A stretch of DNA of 64,000 nt from Eubacteriales bacterium. Lineage in GTDB: Bacteria > Bacillota > Clostridia > Lachnospirales > Lachnospiraceae. Numbering within the stretch: the first letter of the stretch is position 1; the number at the start of each line of letters is the position of its first letter. Under the pieces are notes generated by a model, which was not told the origin of the DNA, did not search any database, and saw only the letters and a program-made list of their open reading frames with translations. Positions 8,860 through 18,517 of this stretch are shown piece by piece. Position numbers and translations under genes: made by a program. The stretch spans positions 72,111-136,110 of the forward strand of contig JAUNPU010000009.1 of NCBI GenBank assembly GCA_030536555.1, read 5' to 3'.

Positions 8860-10677
8860 ATGAAAATGATCAGGAACATGAAATTTCGCACGAAGGTAAT
8901 CCTGCTCTGTGTCTGGGTGCTGCTGATGAACGGCATCCTGACAGGAAGCCTGTACTACAACTATGCATTCAAGGACACCCTGCAGAATTACTATGGGACC
9001 TCGGAGGATATGGTCTCCCAGATGAACAGCCATCTGCACAGTGATATCCGGTCCATCACCCAGCGGGTACACGCTGCCTTTTACAACCCATCCCTGCTCC
9101 AGTCCATGAGGACCTATCTGGTCAATGGAGATGGAGAAGGATATACCAGGATACTGGGGGAGATGGCAGATACCATATCGGAGCTGCATCAGGGAGACCG
9201 GCTGATCCATTCGGTGGTGATCCAGACGCGGGATACCATGTTCGAGAATTTTACCAGGATTCGCAGGCATGAGTTCCGGTTCGAGGAATCGGACATGTAC
9301 CGGTATTTTGAGGAACATCCCCAGGACAGCATTGCCTGGTTCTCTGCCAGAAAAAGTCCGTTCTTTCAGGGAGAGGAGATCGTGATTCCGGTGGTGTACC
9401 GGTTTCGCATTGAGCGGACGGACGTGTTCATCATCGTCAGCCTGCAGCAGTCTGAGATTCAGAAGTATTTAAGGGAGACCTACACCTCCTATGATGAGAT
9501 TTTCATAGCAGACCGGAATCTGGAAAATATCCTTGGCTTTGAGCAGAAGGAAAGCGCCCTTTTAAGCCAGTTTCGACCGGAAGAGCTGGAGCATAAAAAC
9601 GCGGTGTGCAAGGAGGTGTCGGTGGATGGGGAGACTTACCTTGCCACCTGTACCATTATGCCGGGCACCAACTGGCAGATCTGTGCACTGAAGTCAGCCG
9701 GGTCGCTGCTGGGCAATCTGGATAAGCTCCGGTACTTTATCATCGGTGTGATCGTCCTGTGCATCATCGCAAGCTGTATGCTGGTGGCAATCCTGGCTGA
9801 CCGGCTGACGGCGCCCTTGAACCGGCTGGCTGGCAGCATGAAGCATGTGACGGAGGATAAGCTGGAAACCTACTTTGACTATCCCTACCGGGATGAGGTG
9901 GGGCATCTGGCATCCAGCTTTAACTATATGATCCGGCGAATCAATCAGTTGGTAGGGGAGCTGGGAGCCAGCATTGAAGCGCTGAAGCAGGAGAAGGAGA
10001 TGGTGCAGCAGGTGCTGGAGCAGAAGCGAAAAGCGGAGTTAAAAGCCCTGCAGGCTCAGATCAACCCTCATTTTCTGTACAACACGTTAAATGCCATCAC
10101 CTGGCAGGCATCGGACCAGGGGGCGACCGAGGTGGCGATTCTGTCCAACTCCCTTGGAAAGTTTTTCCGGGTCAGCTTAAGCAGAGGACGGGAGCGGATT
10201 ACACTCCGGGAGGAACTGGAGCATGTGACCAGCTATCTTCGGATTCAGAAGATCCGCTATGCGGACAAGATGAACTACCAGGTGGATGTGCCGGAGGATG
10301 TGAAGGAGTTATACATTACCAAGCTGGTACTGCAGCCGCTGGTGGAGAATTCCATCTATCACGGGCTGAAGCCCAAGGGGACCGGAGGCACCATATATAT
10401 CTGTATCCGCAGGCAGATTCTCTCAGACGGCAGCAGCCGGCTGCTTCTGAAGGTGCGGGATGACGGTGTGGGAATCCCCGGGGAGAAGCTGGACATTCTG
10501 AATCAGGGACTGATGACCGGCAGAATCAGCCGGGACAGCGGCTATGGAATCTACAATGTCAATGAGCGAATCAGACTCAGCTACGGCGAGGCATACGGAC
10601 TGACACTGGAGAGCGAACATCAGCAGGGAACGACGGCATTGCTGACCGTTCCGGTGCGGACAACGGAGGAAGAGTAG
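8860..10677 (+). CDS. YesM-type sensor histidine kinase
   Basis: A 605-residue membrane kinase. Transmembrane helix 1 is at about residues 12-32, an extracellular sensing domain (Cache-like, inferred from layout) runs to about 290, helix 2 is at 292-312, and a HAMP linker follows at about 312-365. The phosphoacceptor is His404 in QAQINPHFLYNTL, and the ATPase domain has the N box with Asn497 (LVENSIYHG) and the G box DDGVGIPG. This is the HPK7/LytS-YesM class that controls carbohydrate genes. The stop TAG is immediately followed by the ATG of its response regulator with no spacer, so the two are translationally coupled. Confidence 0.95.
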   Translation: MKMIRNMKFRTKVILLCVWVLLMNGILTGSLYYNYAFKDTLQNYYGTSEDMVSQMNSHLHSDIRSITQRVHAAFYNPSLLQSMRTYLVNGDGEGYTRILGEMADTISELHQGDRLIHSVVIQTRDTMFENFTRIRRHEFRFEESDMYRYFEEHPQDSIAWFSARKSPFFQGEEIVIPVVYRFRIERTDVFIIVSLQQSEIQKYLRETYTSYDEIFIADRNLENILGFEQKESALLSQFRPEELEHKNAVCKEVSVDGETYLATCTIMPGTNWQICALKSAGSLLGNLDKLRYFIIGVIVLCIIASCMLVAILADRLTAPLNRLAGSMKHVTEDKLETYFDYPYRDEVGHLASSFNYMIRRINQLVGELGASIEALKQEKEMVQQVLEQKRKAELKALQAQINPHFLYNTLNAITWQASDQGATEVAILSNSLGKFFRVSLSRGRERITLREELEHVTSYLRIQKIRYADKMNYQVDVPEDVKELYITKLVLQPLVENSIYHGLKPKGTGGTIYICIRRQILSDGSSRLLLKVRDDGVGIPGEKLDILNQGLMTGRISRDSGYGIYNVNERIRLSYGEAYGLTLESEHQQGTTALLTVPVRTTEEE

Positions 10678-12267
10678 ATGTATCGGATTGTAATTGCAGA
10701 CGATGAAGAATATGTCAGAGAGCTGGTTGCAAAGAATATCAATCAGTCCGGCCGCGAATTTGTGGTGGTGGGCAAGGCGGAGAACGGCGAGGAAGCCATT
10801 GACCTGGTAAAAGAGCTGGAACCGGATATCCTGATCACGGATATCTGTATGCCGATCGTCAGCGGTCTTGAACTGGTCCGGCAGATAAGAGAGCTGGACC
10901 GCAGCATCAAGACCGTGATCATCAGTGGTTACGACGATTTCTCCTATGCCAAGCAGGCGGTATCCCTGGGAGTGACCGAGTACCTGCTGAAGCCGTTTTT
11001 GCCGGAGGAACTGCTGGAGGTGCTGGACAAGATCGGGGAGGAACTGCAGCGGCAGAAGACCCTGGTGACCAATATGCAGGAAATGCAGAATCAGATTCGG
11101 GATAATCTTCATTTCCGCCAGGAGAACCTGATCCGGAAGCTGCTGAAAAGGAAGATTTCTGAGGAACAGTTCCCGGAAGAATGCCGGAAAGCCGAGATGA
11201 ATCTTCCGGCTCCCTTCTATGCGGTGGGAATCCTCAGAGTCAGTGCGGACGTGAGTGGTCTGCTGGCAGTTGTGAAGGATGAGTACTTTCCGAAGGAGGT
11301 CAGCACCTGTCTTGCGGAGCAGGATGAGCGGCAGAGTGTGATCCTGTTTGCCGGAACCTGCAGAAATGCCCGCACCTTTGAGCGGTACATCCGGGAAGGC
11401 ATGGAGCAGCTCAGCGAGAGTATGGAGCGCTATTATGACAGGCAGCTTTGCTGTGCGGTGGGACAGGTCTACGAGGACTGGAAGCAGATTCCGGAGTCCT
11501 ATCAGGAGGCAAGGTCTGTCTGGAACGGAATTCTGGATTTCAACGAGGCGGTGGTCTTCTACCAGGAGCAGATCAAAGCCCGGTCTGGCACGGAGTCAAA
11601 TGGCATCGAACGACCGGTGGAGCTGGAAAATAACCTGCTGGTCAACATTCAGATGGGCAGGACGGAGCAGGCACTGGAGATACTGGGAGAGATCCTGCAG
11701 TATTATCAGCTGGTCAATGTCCGGCTCAGCGAGTTCGTCAGCATCTCTCTGGTGGAGATGGTATTTCACATATCCGGCACGCTGCGGAAAGCGGGAGGCG
11801 ATGTCCAGCTCTGGAAAAATGAGGATGTGGTGGAGTATCTGAAGAAGCACTTTGCTTACGGAAGCTTAAGTGATGCGAGAGAAGTGCTGGAGCAGTATGT
11901 GACCCGGTGCTGTGAGCAGTTTGCCATGGTGAATGAGAAGCAGGGAGACCGGATCGTGTACAACGTAAAGGAGCTGATCGAGAAGAATCTTGCCAATGAG
12001 GAGTTCAACCTGGAAAGTGCCTCTGCGCAGCTGTTTTTCAGCCACAATTATGTGCGGCAGATCTTCAAGCAGATCACGGGAGAGAGCTTTACGGAGTATC
12101 TGATCCGCAGAAGAATGGAGACAGCCAGAGAACTGCTTCAGAATCAGACATACAAGATACAGGACGTGGCAATCAGGACCGGCTACAGCAATCAGCGGTA
12201 CTTTGCCAGCTGTTTTAAGAAGTATTACGGCTGTACACCGACGGAATATCGGAACAGCCTGAAGTAA
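10678..12267 (+). CDS. YesN-type response regulator with AraC DNA-binding domain
   Basis: A 529-residue regulator. The receiver domain (residues 1-120) has the phosphoacceptor Asp55 in ILITDICMP and Lys105 in YLLKPF. A middle region of about 280 residues is poorly conserved, and the C-terminus (about 425-529) carries two AraC helix-turn-helix motifs (FSHNYVRQIFKQITG; IAIRTGYSNQRYFASCFKK). It is the cognate partner of the preceding kinase and most likely activates the transporter operon from the promoter near 5476 (inference). Confidence 0.95.
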   Translation: MYRIVIADDEEYVRELVAKNINQSGREFVVVGKAENGEEAIDLVKELEPDILITDICMPIVSGLELVRQIRELDRSIKTVIISGYDDFSYAKQAVSLGVTEYLLKPFLPEELLEVLDKIGEELQRQKTLVTNMQEMQNQIRDNLHFRQENLIRKLLKRKISEEQFPEECRKAEMNLPAPFYAVGILRVSADVSGLLAVVKDEYFPKEVSTCLAEQDERQSVILFAGTCRNARTFERYIREGMEQLSESMERYYDRQLCCAVGQVYEDWKQIPESYQEARSVWNGILDFNEAVVFYQEQIKARSGTESNGIERPVELENNLLVNIQMGRTEQALEILGEILQYYQLVNVRLSEFVSISLVEMVFHISGTLRKAGGDVQLWKNEDVVEYLKKHFAYGSLSDAREVLEQYVTRCCEQFAMVNEKQGDRIVYNVKELIEKNLANEEFNLESASAQLFFSHNYVRQIFKQITGESFTEYLIRRRMETARELLQNQTYKIQDVAIRTGYSNQRYFASCFKKYYGCTPTEYRNSLK

Positions 12268-12294
12268 AATCAGAGTGCTCAGGAGGAAAATACA

Positions 12295-13296
12295 ATGGCG
12301 AAAATGATGCCGGAATTAACATCCAGCAGTGTAATCACAAGATATCAGGGCGGCGAGCCGGTGCTCAGCAAGAAGGATATTCCCTATGAGGCGGAATGCA
12401 TCTTCAATGCGGGAGTGGCAAAGTATCAGGGGCAGTATGTGATGGTGTTCCGCAATGATTACCAGTACAACGGAAAAGGTGCCTTTGACAAGTGCTGCAT
12501 CGGAATCGCATTCAGTGAGGACGGAGTGCACTGGGATGTGAGAAAAGAGCCGTTTCTGACGGTGGAGGATATGAATGACCCGGAGATTACCCGGGTGTAT
12601 GACCCGCGTCTGACGGTGATCGAAGGAAAGCTGTATCTGTGCTTTGCGGTGGATACAAAGCATGGTCTGCGGGGCGGTGTTGCTGTGACAGAGGACTTAA
12701 AGACTATCAGGGTACTGAGTATGACCGTGCCGGATAACCGCAATATGGTGCTGTTTCCGGAGAAAATCAATGGACGGTATGTGCGGCTGGAGCGGCCGTT
12801 CCCGGTGTACTCCAGAGGCGGTATTGACCGCTTTGACATCTGGATGTCCTTCTCTGAGGATCTGAAATACTGGGGGGATTCCAGACTGCTGATGGGCGTG
12901 GAGGATGTGCCCTTTGCCAATGACAAGATTGGTCCGGGTGCGCCGCCGGTGAAGACGGAAGCTGGCTGGCTGACTCTGTTCCACACGGTGGATATCGACC
13001 GCACAAGAGGGAAAAACGGCTGGGAGGACACCTGGCAGAAGCGCTACTGTGCCGGTGTGATGCTGCTGGACTTGGAGGACCCGTCCAGGATCATCGGAAT
13101 GTCCAGAGAGCCGTTGATCGCACCGGAGACGGTGTGGGAGGCAGATGAGGGATTTCGCACCAATGTGATCTTCCCGGGCGGTCTGATCCTGGAGGATGAT
13201 GGTACGGTGAAGATCTACTACGGGGCTTCTGACACCGTGGAGTGTATGGCGACCGCGAAGGTGGAGGACCTGATCGCACTGTGCCAGCCGGTATAA
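12295..13296 (+). CDS. Glycoside hydrolase family 130 (mannoside phosphorylase type)
   Basis: A 333-residue five-bladed propeller enzyme without a signal peptide, so cytosolic. It has GIAFSEDGVHWDV, RVYDPRLT with the likely proton-donor Asp103, NMVLFPEKINGRY, RLERP, IGPGAPPV and FPGGLI. GH130 enzymes phosphorolyse beta-mannosides to mannose 1-phosphate; some members hydrolyse, and the exact acceptor is not predictable here. The gene is placed between the regulator and a large glycosidase, with a phosphohexomutase two genes later. This fits intracellular phosphorolysis of an imported oligosaccharide and use of the sugar 1-phosphate. AGGAGG precedes ATG 12295. Confidence 0.92.
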   Translation: MAKMMPELTSSSVITRYQGGEPVLSKKDIPYEAECIFNAGVAKYQGQYVMVFRNDYQYNGKGAFDKCCIGIAFSEDGVHWDVRKEPFLTVEDMNDPEITRVYDPRLTVIEGKLYLCFAVDTKHGLRGGVAVTEDLKTIRVLSMTVPDNRNMVLFPEKINGRYVRLERPFPVYSRGGIDRFDIWMSFSEDLKYWGDSRLLMGVEDVPFANDKIGPGAPPVKTEAGWLTLFHTVDIDRTRGKNGWEDTWQKRYCAGVMLLDLEDPSRIIGMSREPLIAPETVWEADEGFRTNVIFPGGLILEDDGTVKIYYGASDTVECMATAKVEDLIALCQPV

Positions 13297-13333
13297 CCTG
13301 CATACATTTAAGAATAGAGAGAGGACAAGAGCG

Positions 13334-16300
13334 ATGGAGGAAGAGATGCGGCGGCGGTTCGAGAATCCGCCCAGGGAATATCGGGGAACCCCCTTCTGGG
13401 CGTGGAACTGCAGGATGACGAAGGAGCAGGTGGACCACACCCTTCAGGAGCTGAAGGAGATGGGAATGGGCGGTGCCTACTTTCACTGCAGAACCGGCAT
13501 GGATATGCCCTATCTGGGACCGGAATTTATGGAAATGATGCAGTATGCCCATAAGAAAGCCCAGGAGCTGGGTCTGATGACCTGCCTGTACGATGAGGAC
13601 CGCTGGCCGTCCGGATTTGCAGGTGGTCTGGTGACGCGGGAGGAGCAGTACCGCAGCCGGTTCCTGGCATTTTCTCCTGACAAGCTTCCGCTTTGGGAGG
13701 AGGTGGCGGAGCAGGAGCTTACGTCCTGCGCAAAGGCGGTATCCAGCGGAAGGCGGAGGCTTCTGGCAAGGTATGAGGTGGAGCTGGAGGATGGATATCT
13801 GAAGGCATACCGCAGGCTTAAGGAAGGGGAGGACGGCAGAGCATACAAAAATCTCTGGTATGCGTATCTGGAGATTGCCGGTGACAATCCCTGGTTCAAC
13901 AATCAGGCTTATGTCAATACCCTGGACCCGAAGGCGGTGAGGCGGTTTCTTGACGTCACCTACGAAGCCTATTACCGGGAGTTCGGAAAAGATTTCGGAA
14001 CGAAGATTCCGTATATCTTCACAGATGAGCCCCAGTTTTCCTTTAAGACTACCCTGGGCTTTGCGAAAGAGCGGACGATGCAGACCCTTCCCTATACGGA
14101 TGACTTCGAGGAGACCTTCTATAAGGCTTATGGCACGCACTTTCTGGATCATCTGCCGGAGGTCTTCTGGGATCTGCCGGATGGTCAGATCTCCGTTCAC
14201 CGATACCATTATCACGACCATGTGTGTGAACGGTTTGTGGAGGCGTATGCAGACCAGATCGGCGGCTGGTGTCAGGAACATGGAATCGCCCTGACCGGGC
14301 ATATGATGCGGGAGCCGTTCTTAGAGTGGCAGACCTATGCGCTGGGGGAGGCAATGCGCTCCTATCGTTCTTTTGGAGTTCCGGGTATCGATATGCTCTG
14401 CGACCGCCGGGAACTGACGACCGCCAAGCAGGCGCAGAGTGCCGTGCATCAGTATCACTGTCCGGGAATGACCAGTGAGCTTTACGGCGTCACCAACTGG
14501 GATTTTGACTTTCGGGGACATAAGCTGGCAGGAGACTGGCAGGCAGCGCTGGGCGTGACCAGACGGACCCATCATCTGACCTGGACGACCATGGCTGGGG
14601 AGGCGAAGCGGGACTACCCGGCGCCCATCGGCTATCAGTCCCCCTGGTATCGGGAATATCCTTACATCGAAGATTACTTTGCCAGACTGAACACGGTGCT
14701 GAGTCAGGGCGAGCCGGTGGTGAAGGTGGGCGTCATCCACCCGATCGAGTCCTACTGGCTGTACTGGGGAACCAGAGAGCACACGGAAGGAATCCGGAAG
14801 GACCGGGAGGACAAGTTTCAGTCTCTGGTGAAGTGGCTGCTTTACGGACTGATGGACTTTGACTTTATTTCCGAGTCCCTGCTGGCAGACTTTCAGCAGG
14901 AGGACGCCCAGGGCTTCCAGGTGGGAGCCATGCATTACGATGCGATTCTGATCCCGGACTGCGTGACGCTTCGCGGCACCACCATGAAGCGGCTGGAGGA
15001 GTTTGCGCTGCGGGGCGGAAAGGTGGTATTTGCAGGGCAGATTCCGACCCATGTGGATGCGATTCCAAGTGAAGGACCGGGGAGACTGGCAGAAACGTGC
15101 AGACAAATCGCTTATTCGCGGTATGAGATTCTGGAAAGTCTCAAGGAGGAGCGGCTGGTGGATGTCCGCATGGCGGATGGAAGCCGCAGCGAAAATATGC
15201 TGTATCAGATGAGGAGAGATGGGGACAGGCGGTTTTTGTTCCTCTGCCACAGTGAAAAGCCGGTGAACCCGGATCTGGCTGTGAGAGAAGAGCTGCAGAT
15301 TCAGGTGAAGGGATGCTGGAAGGTGGAGAAATGGAATCCTCAGACTGGAGAGGCGGAGGCGTGCCGATATCAGCAAAGAAATGGAACGACCTGCTGGCGG
15401 GAAGAGGCGTATGAGTATGATTCCTTTTTGTATGAGCTGGAGCCCGGGGAGAAAGTGGATTGCAGAAGCGGGCTGGTTCGGGGAAGTGAGCATGCTCAGG
15501 GCAGCGAGCTGGTTCAGGGCAGTGAGTTATCTGAGATGCAGACAGATGAATTGCCGGAAGGTTCCCGGAACGATGCTTGCTGGAAAGAAGCAGAGATTTT
15601 GCGGTGCGAGTCTGTTCCGGTGATTCTGGACGAGCCCAACGTCCTTTTATTGGATCAGGCGGAATACGCCCTGGACGGGGAGCCATGGAGTGCCAAGGAG
15701 GAGATTCTGCGGCTGGACAATGTCTGTCGGAAGCGGCTGGGATATCCGCTGCGGACAGAAGCCTTTGCTCAGCCCTGGGTAGATCAGGAGCGGGAGGTGT
15801 CTGTTCACAGTCTGAAGCTGCGCTTTGAGATTGAGGCGGATTATGCAGCAGAAGAGATTTCTCTGGCGCTGGAGACGCCGGAGCAGACGAGGCTCTGGTG
15901 GAACGGAACTTCGGTTTCTTCCCAGGTGACCGGCTGGTATACAGACCGTGATATTAAGACAGTGAAGCTTCCGGGACTGAAGACCGGAACCAATGAGCTG
16001 ATTGCCGAGCTGCCGTACACATCCAGATTCCATGTGGAAGCCATGTATCTGCTGGGCGACTTTGGCGTGCGCGTGGCGGGCAGAACGGCGCGGATTACGG
16101 AACCGGTGAGAATGCTGGCATTTGGAGATATCTGCCATCAGGGACTGCCCTTCTATGGCGGGAACATCTGCTATCAGATGGACTTTCGGCTGGAACAGGA
16201 GGAGACGCTGGCTCTGGAAGCTACAAAGTTCCGCTGTCCGGTGATCCGGGGCAGTCTGGACGGTCAGGAGAAGGGCTATATTGCCATTGCGCCTTACCGT

Positions 16301-16531
16301 ATGGAGCTGGGACGGGTACAGCCGGGACATCACAGACTGGAGCTGATCGCATTCGGAAATCGGGTGAATACCTTCGGTCCGGTTCACAACTGCAACCAGA
16401 CGGAGCAGTGGATCGGTCCAAATGCGTGGAGAAGCAGCGGGAGTGCCTGGTCCTACGAGTATCAGTTAAAGCCAACCGGCATTCTGATCAGTCCGGTGAT
16501 GAAGAAACGAGGGCAGGAACAGGCAAAATGA
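13334..16531 (+). CDS. Large cytosolic glycosidase, GH106/alpha-L-rhamnosidase-like
   Basis: A 1065-residue protein without a signal peptide. The N-terminal barrel region has FWAWNCRMTKEQVDHTL, MGGAYFHCRTGM, YDEDRWPSGFAGG and YIFTDEPQF. A middle part follows (GHMMREPFLEWQ, PGIDMLCD, HPIESYWLYWG), then a C-terminal beta-sandwich with WWNGTSVSSQVTGWYTDRDI and a following LLGDFGV. This layout is shared by GH106-like proteins common in Lachnospiraceae; many are uncharacterised, so the substrate is open. A tandem hexapeptide repeat lies at 15476-15529 in the linker before the sandwich. The gene is 37 bases after GH130 and 43 before the phosphohexomutase. Confidence 0.78.
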   Translation: MEEEMRRRFENPPREYRGTPFWAWNCRMTKEQVDHTLQELKEMGMGGAYFHCRTGMDMPYLGPEFMEMMQYAHKKAQELGLMTCLYDEDRWPSGFAGGLVTREEQYRSRFLAFSPDKLPLWEEVAEQELTSCAKAVSSGRRRLLARYEVELEDGYLKAYRRLKEGEDGRAYKNLWYAYLEIAGDNPWFNNQAYVNTLDPKAVRRFLDVTYEAYYREFGKDFGTKIPYIFTDEPQFSFKTTLGFAKERTMQTLPYTDDFEETFYKAYGTHFLDHLPEVFWDLPDGQISVHRYHYHDHVCERFVEAYADQIGGWCQEHGIALTGHMMREPFLEWQTYALGEAMRSYRSFGVPGIDMLCDRRELTTAKQAQSAVHQYHCPGMTSELYGVTNWDFDFRGHKLAGDWQAALGVTRRTHHLTWTTMAGEAKRDYPAPIGYQSPWYREYPYIEDYFARLNTVLSQGEPVVKVGVIHPIESYWLYWGTREHTEGIRKDREDKFQSLVKWLLYGLMDFDFISESLLADFQQEDAQGFQVGAMHYDAILIPDCVTLRGTTMKRLEEFALRGGKVVFAGQIPTHVDAIPSEGPGRLAETCRQIAYSRYEILESLKEERLVDVRMADGSRSENMLYQMRRDGDRRFLFLCHSEKPVNPDLAVREELQIQVKGCWKVEKWNPQTGEAEACRYQQRNGTTCWREEAYEYDSFLYELEPGEKVDCRSGLVRGSEHAQGSELVQGSELSEMQTDELPEGSRNDACWKEAEILRCESVPVILDEPNVLLLDQAEYALDGEPWSAKEEILRLDNVCRKRLGYPLRTEAFAQPWVDQEREVSVHSLKLRFEIEADYAAEEISLALETPEQTRLWWNGTSVSSQVTGWYTDRDIKTVKLPGLKTGTNELIAELPYTSRFHVEAMYLLGDFGVRVAGRTARITEPVRMLAFGDICHQGLPFYGGNICYQMDFRLEQEETLALEATKFRCPVIRGSLDGQEKGYIAIAPYRMELGRVQPGHHRLELIAFGNRVNTFGPVHNCNQTEQWIGPNAWRSSGSAWSYEYQLKPTGILISPVMKKRGQEQAK
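15476..15529 (+). repeat. In-frame 18-bp tandem repeat (3 units) inside the glycosidase gene
   Basis: Three consecutive 18-base units encode VRGSEH, AQGSEL and VQGSEL (residues 715-732). They sit in a polar linker between the barrel part and the C-terminal beta-sandwich. The third unit differs from the second at few positions, which suggests recent slippage or duplication. Confidence 0.85.
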
Positions 16532-16574
16532 TATACCTGCTGACGGAACAGGAAGAAGAAAAGAGGACACAGGC

Positions 16575-18242
16575 ATGACTTATCAGGAAACCTATCAGTT
16601 CTGGTGTGAATCAGACTATTTTGATGAGAAGACAAGAGAGGAGCTTCTGGCATTACGGGGAAATGAGGCAGAGATCGAAGATCGTTTCTACCGGGAGCTG
16701 GCATTTGGAACCGGCGGTCTGCGGGGAATCATAGGCGCAGGAACCAACCGGATGAACATCTACACCGTGCGAAAAGCGACCCAGGGGCTTGCCAATTATA
16801 TTATCCGTCAGGGCGGTCAGAGCCGGGGCGTTGCGATTGCCTATGATTCCAGACGGATGTCGGAGGAATTCAGCGAAGAGGCAGCTCTGTGCCTGAATGC
16901 CAACGGAATCAGAACCTATCGCTTTGACAGTCTGCGGCCGACGCCGGAGCTGTCCTTTACTGTGCGGGAGCTGGGCTGTATTGCGGGAATCGTGATTACG
17001 GCAAGTCACAATCCGGCAGAATACAATGGCTATAAGGTATACTGGGAAGACGGGGCGCAGATCACTGCACCGAAGGACAGAGAGATCATAGAAGAGGTGT
17101 ATCAGGTGACCGGTTACGACCAGGTGAAGACCATGAGCCGTCAGGAAGCCGAAAGCCTGGGACTGTATCAGGTCATAGGAGAGGAGCTTGACCGGCGCTA
17201 TCTGGATGAGCTGAAAAAGCTGGTGCTTCACCCGGAGGTGATCCGCGAAATGGCAGACCAGATCCGGATCGTGTATACACCGCTTCACGGAACCGGAAGA
17301 GTGCCGGTGAAGACTATATTACAGGAGCTGGGATTTACCAGGGTGTCCGTGGTTCCGGAGCAGGAGATGCCGGACGGCAACTTCCCGACGGTCTCCTATC
17401 CCAATCCGGAGGATAAGAACGCATTTAAGCTGGCGTTAAAGCTGGCAGAGCAGACCGATGCGGATCTGGTGCTGGCAACGGACCCGGATGCAGACCGGCT
17501 GGGAGTCTACGGAAAGGATTCCCAGACAGGAGAGTACCATGCATTTACGGGAAATATGTCCGGCATTCTGATCTGTGAATATCTTCTGAGCCAGAGAAAA
17601 GCCATGGGACGGCTTCCTGACAATGGCGCGGTAGTAAAAACCATCGTGACGACGGACATGGCAGATGCGCTGGCGGCGGAATATGGCGTCGAGGTGGTGG
17701 AAGTCCTGACAGGCTTTAAGTACATCGGAGAGCAGATCAAATGGTTTGAGGAGAGCGGTGCGCATACATACCTGTTCGGATTTGAGGAAAGCTACGGCTG
17801 TCTGACCGGAACCTACGCCAGAGACAAGGATGCAGTGGGCGCTGTGGCAGCCCTCTGTGAGGCAGCAGCATACTATAAGAAGCAGGGACTGACCCTGTGG
17901 GACCAGATGCAGCGGCTGTATGCAAAGTATGGACACTACGAGGAGACCCTGAATACCGTGACCTTGAAGGGAATCGACGGCGCGGCTCAGATGAGGCGCC
18001 AGATGGAGGAGATGAGAAGCAATCCGCCGAAGGAGATGGAAGGTCTGAAGGTTCGAAAGGTACGCGACTATCTGACCGGAACGACCTGGGACCTGGAGAC
18101 GGGGGAGAGAGGTACGCTTACGCTTCCAAAATCCGATGTGCTGTACTTTGAACTGGAGCAGCATGGCTGGTGCTGCGTGAGACCTTCCGGTACGGAGCCG
18201 AAGATCAAGTATTATACAGGGAAATTGCAGACTCGTCTGTAG
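16575..18242 (+). CDS. pgcA: Alpha-D-phosphohexomutase (phosphoglucomutase/phosphomannomutase)
   Basis: A 555-residue four-domain mutase. The phosphoserine loop is TASHNP with Ser144, the metal loop DPDADR has Asp303, Asp305 and Asp307, the sugar-binding loop is FGFEESYG, and the phosphate-binding loop is RPSGTEPK near the C-terminus. It interconverts hexose 1- and 6-phosphates in the cytosol. As the last gene of the operon it would convert the sugar 1-phosphate made by the GH130 enzyme into a glycolytic intermediate. The length fits the Bacillus PgcA type. ATG 16575 follows AGAGGACACAGGC. Confidence 0.93.
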   Translation: MTYQETYQFWCESDYFDEKTREELLALRGNEAEIEDRFYRELAFGTGGLRGIIGAGTNRMNIYTVRKATQGLANYIIRQGGQSRGVAIAYDSRRMSEEFSEEAALCLNANGIRTYRFDSLRPTPELSFTVRELGCIAGIVITASHNPAEYNGYKVYWEDGAQITAPKDREIIEEVYQVTGYDQVKTMSRQEAESLGLYQVIGEELDRRYLDELKKLVLHPEVIREMADQIRIVYTPLHGTGRVPVKTILQELGFTRVSVVPEQEMPDGNFPTVSYPNPEDKNAFKLALKLAEQTDADLVLATDPDADRLGVYGKDSQTGEYHAFTGNMSGILICEYLLSQRKAMGRLPDNGAVVKTIVTTDMADALAAEYGVEVVEVLTGFKYIGEQIKWFEESGAHTYLFGFEESYGCLTGTYARDKDAVGAVAALCEAAAYYKKQGLTLWDQMQRLYAKYGHYEETLNTVTLKGIDGAAQMRRQMEEMRSNPPKEMEGLKVRKVRDYLTGTTWDLETGERGTLTLPKSDVLYFELEQHGWCCVRPSGTEPKIKYYTGKLQTRL

Positions 18243-18251
18243 AGGATTGAA

Positions 18252-18517
18252 TTTTGGACAATTAATGGCGAAAATCCGAAAAATTATCCAAAATTCTGTG
18301 GGAATACTTGATTTGAGTTGAAAAACGAGGACGTTTGGACAATTATTGCCAGTTTCCGTAGAAATTGTCCAAAAATCGGGAGATTTTGGATAATTAAGGG
18401 GTGATTTGAAGGAAAATTGTCCAAAAAATGTTTTATGTTAATCATCTGAGACGCGAAATTCTTGTTTTCCGGAATGGATTGGATAATTTTTAAGGAAATA
18501 TTCATTTATTGTCCAAA
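18252..18517. repeat. Intergenic four-hairpin repeat element, copy A
   Basis: Four inverted repeats with arms TTGGAYAATT and AATTRTCCAA lie at 18252-18293, 18333-18375, 18384-18426 and 18479-18517. Each is about 40-43 bp with a variable loop of 17-19 bases. Unit starts are 81, 51 and 95 bases apart. Unit 3 starts TTTTGGATAATTAA and unit 4 starts GATTGGAYAATTTTTAA, as in copy B at 63644. A spacer word GTTTTATGT also recurs. The element sits directly after the sugar operon and may end its transcripts, but the regular array and its second copy point to a defined element. A short ORF on the opposite strand here is not credible. Confidence 0.88.

Noticed and set aside
13091..15493. Two long - strand open frames (403 and 390 residues) across the glycosidase
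   Set aside because: They are composition artefacts opposite a gene with clear motifs and no interruption.
18252..18517. CRISPR array or simple terminator array
   Set aside because: Units are inverted repeats with unequal spacing and variable loops, no constant direct repeat with unique spacers, and no cas genes are near.
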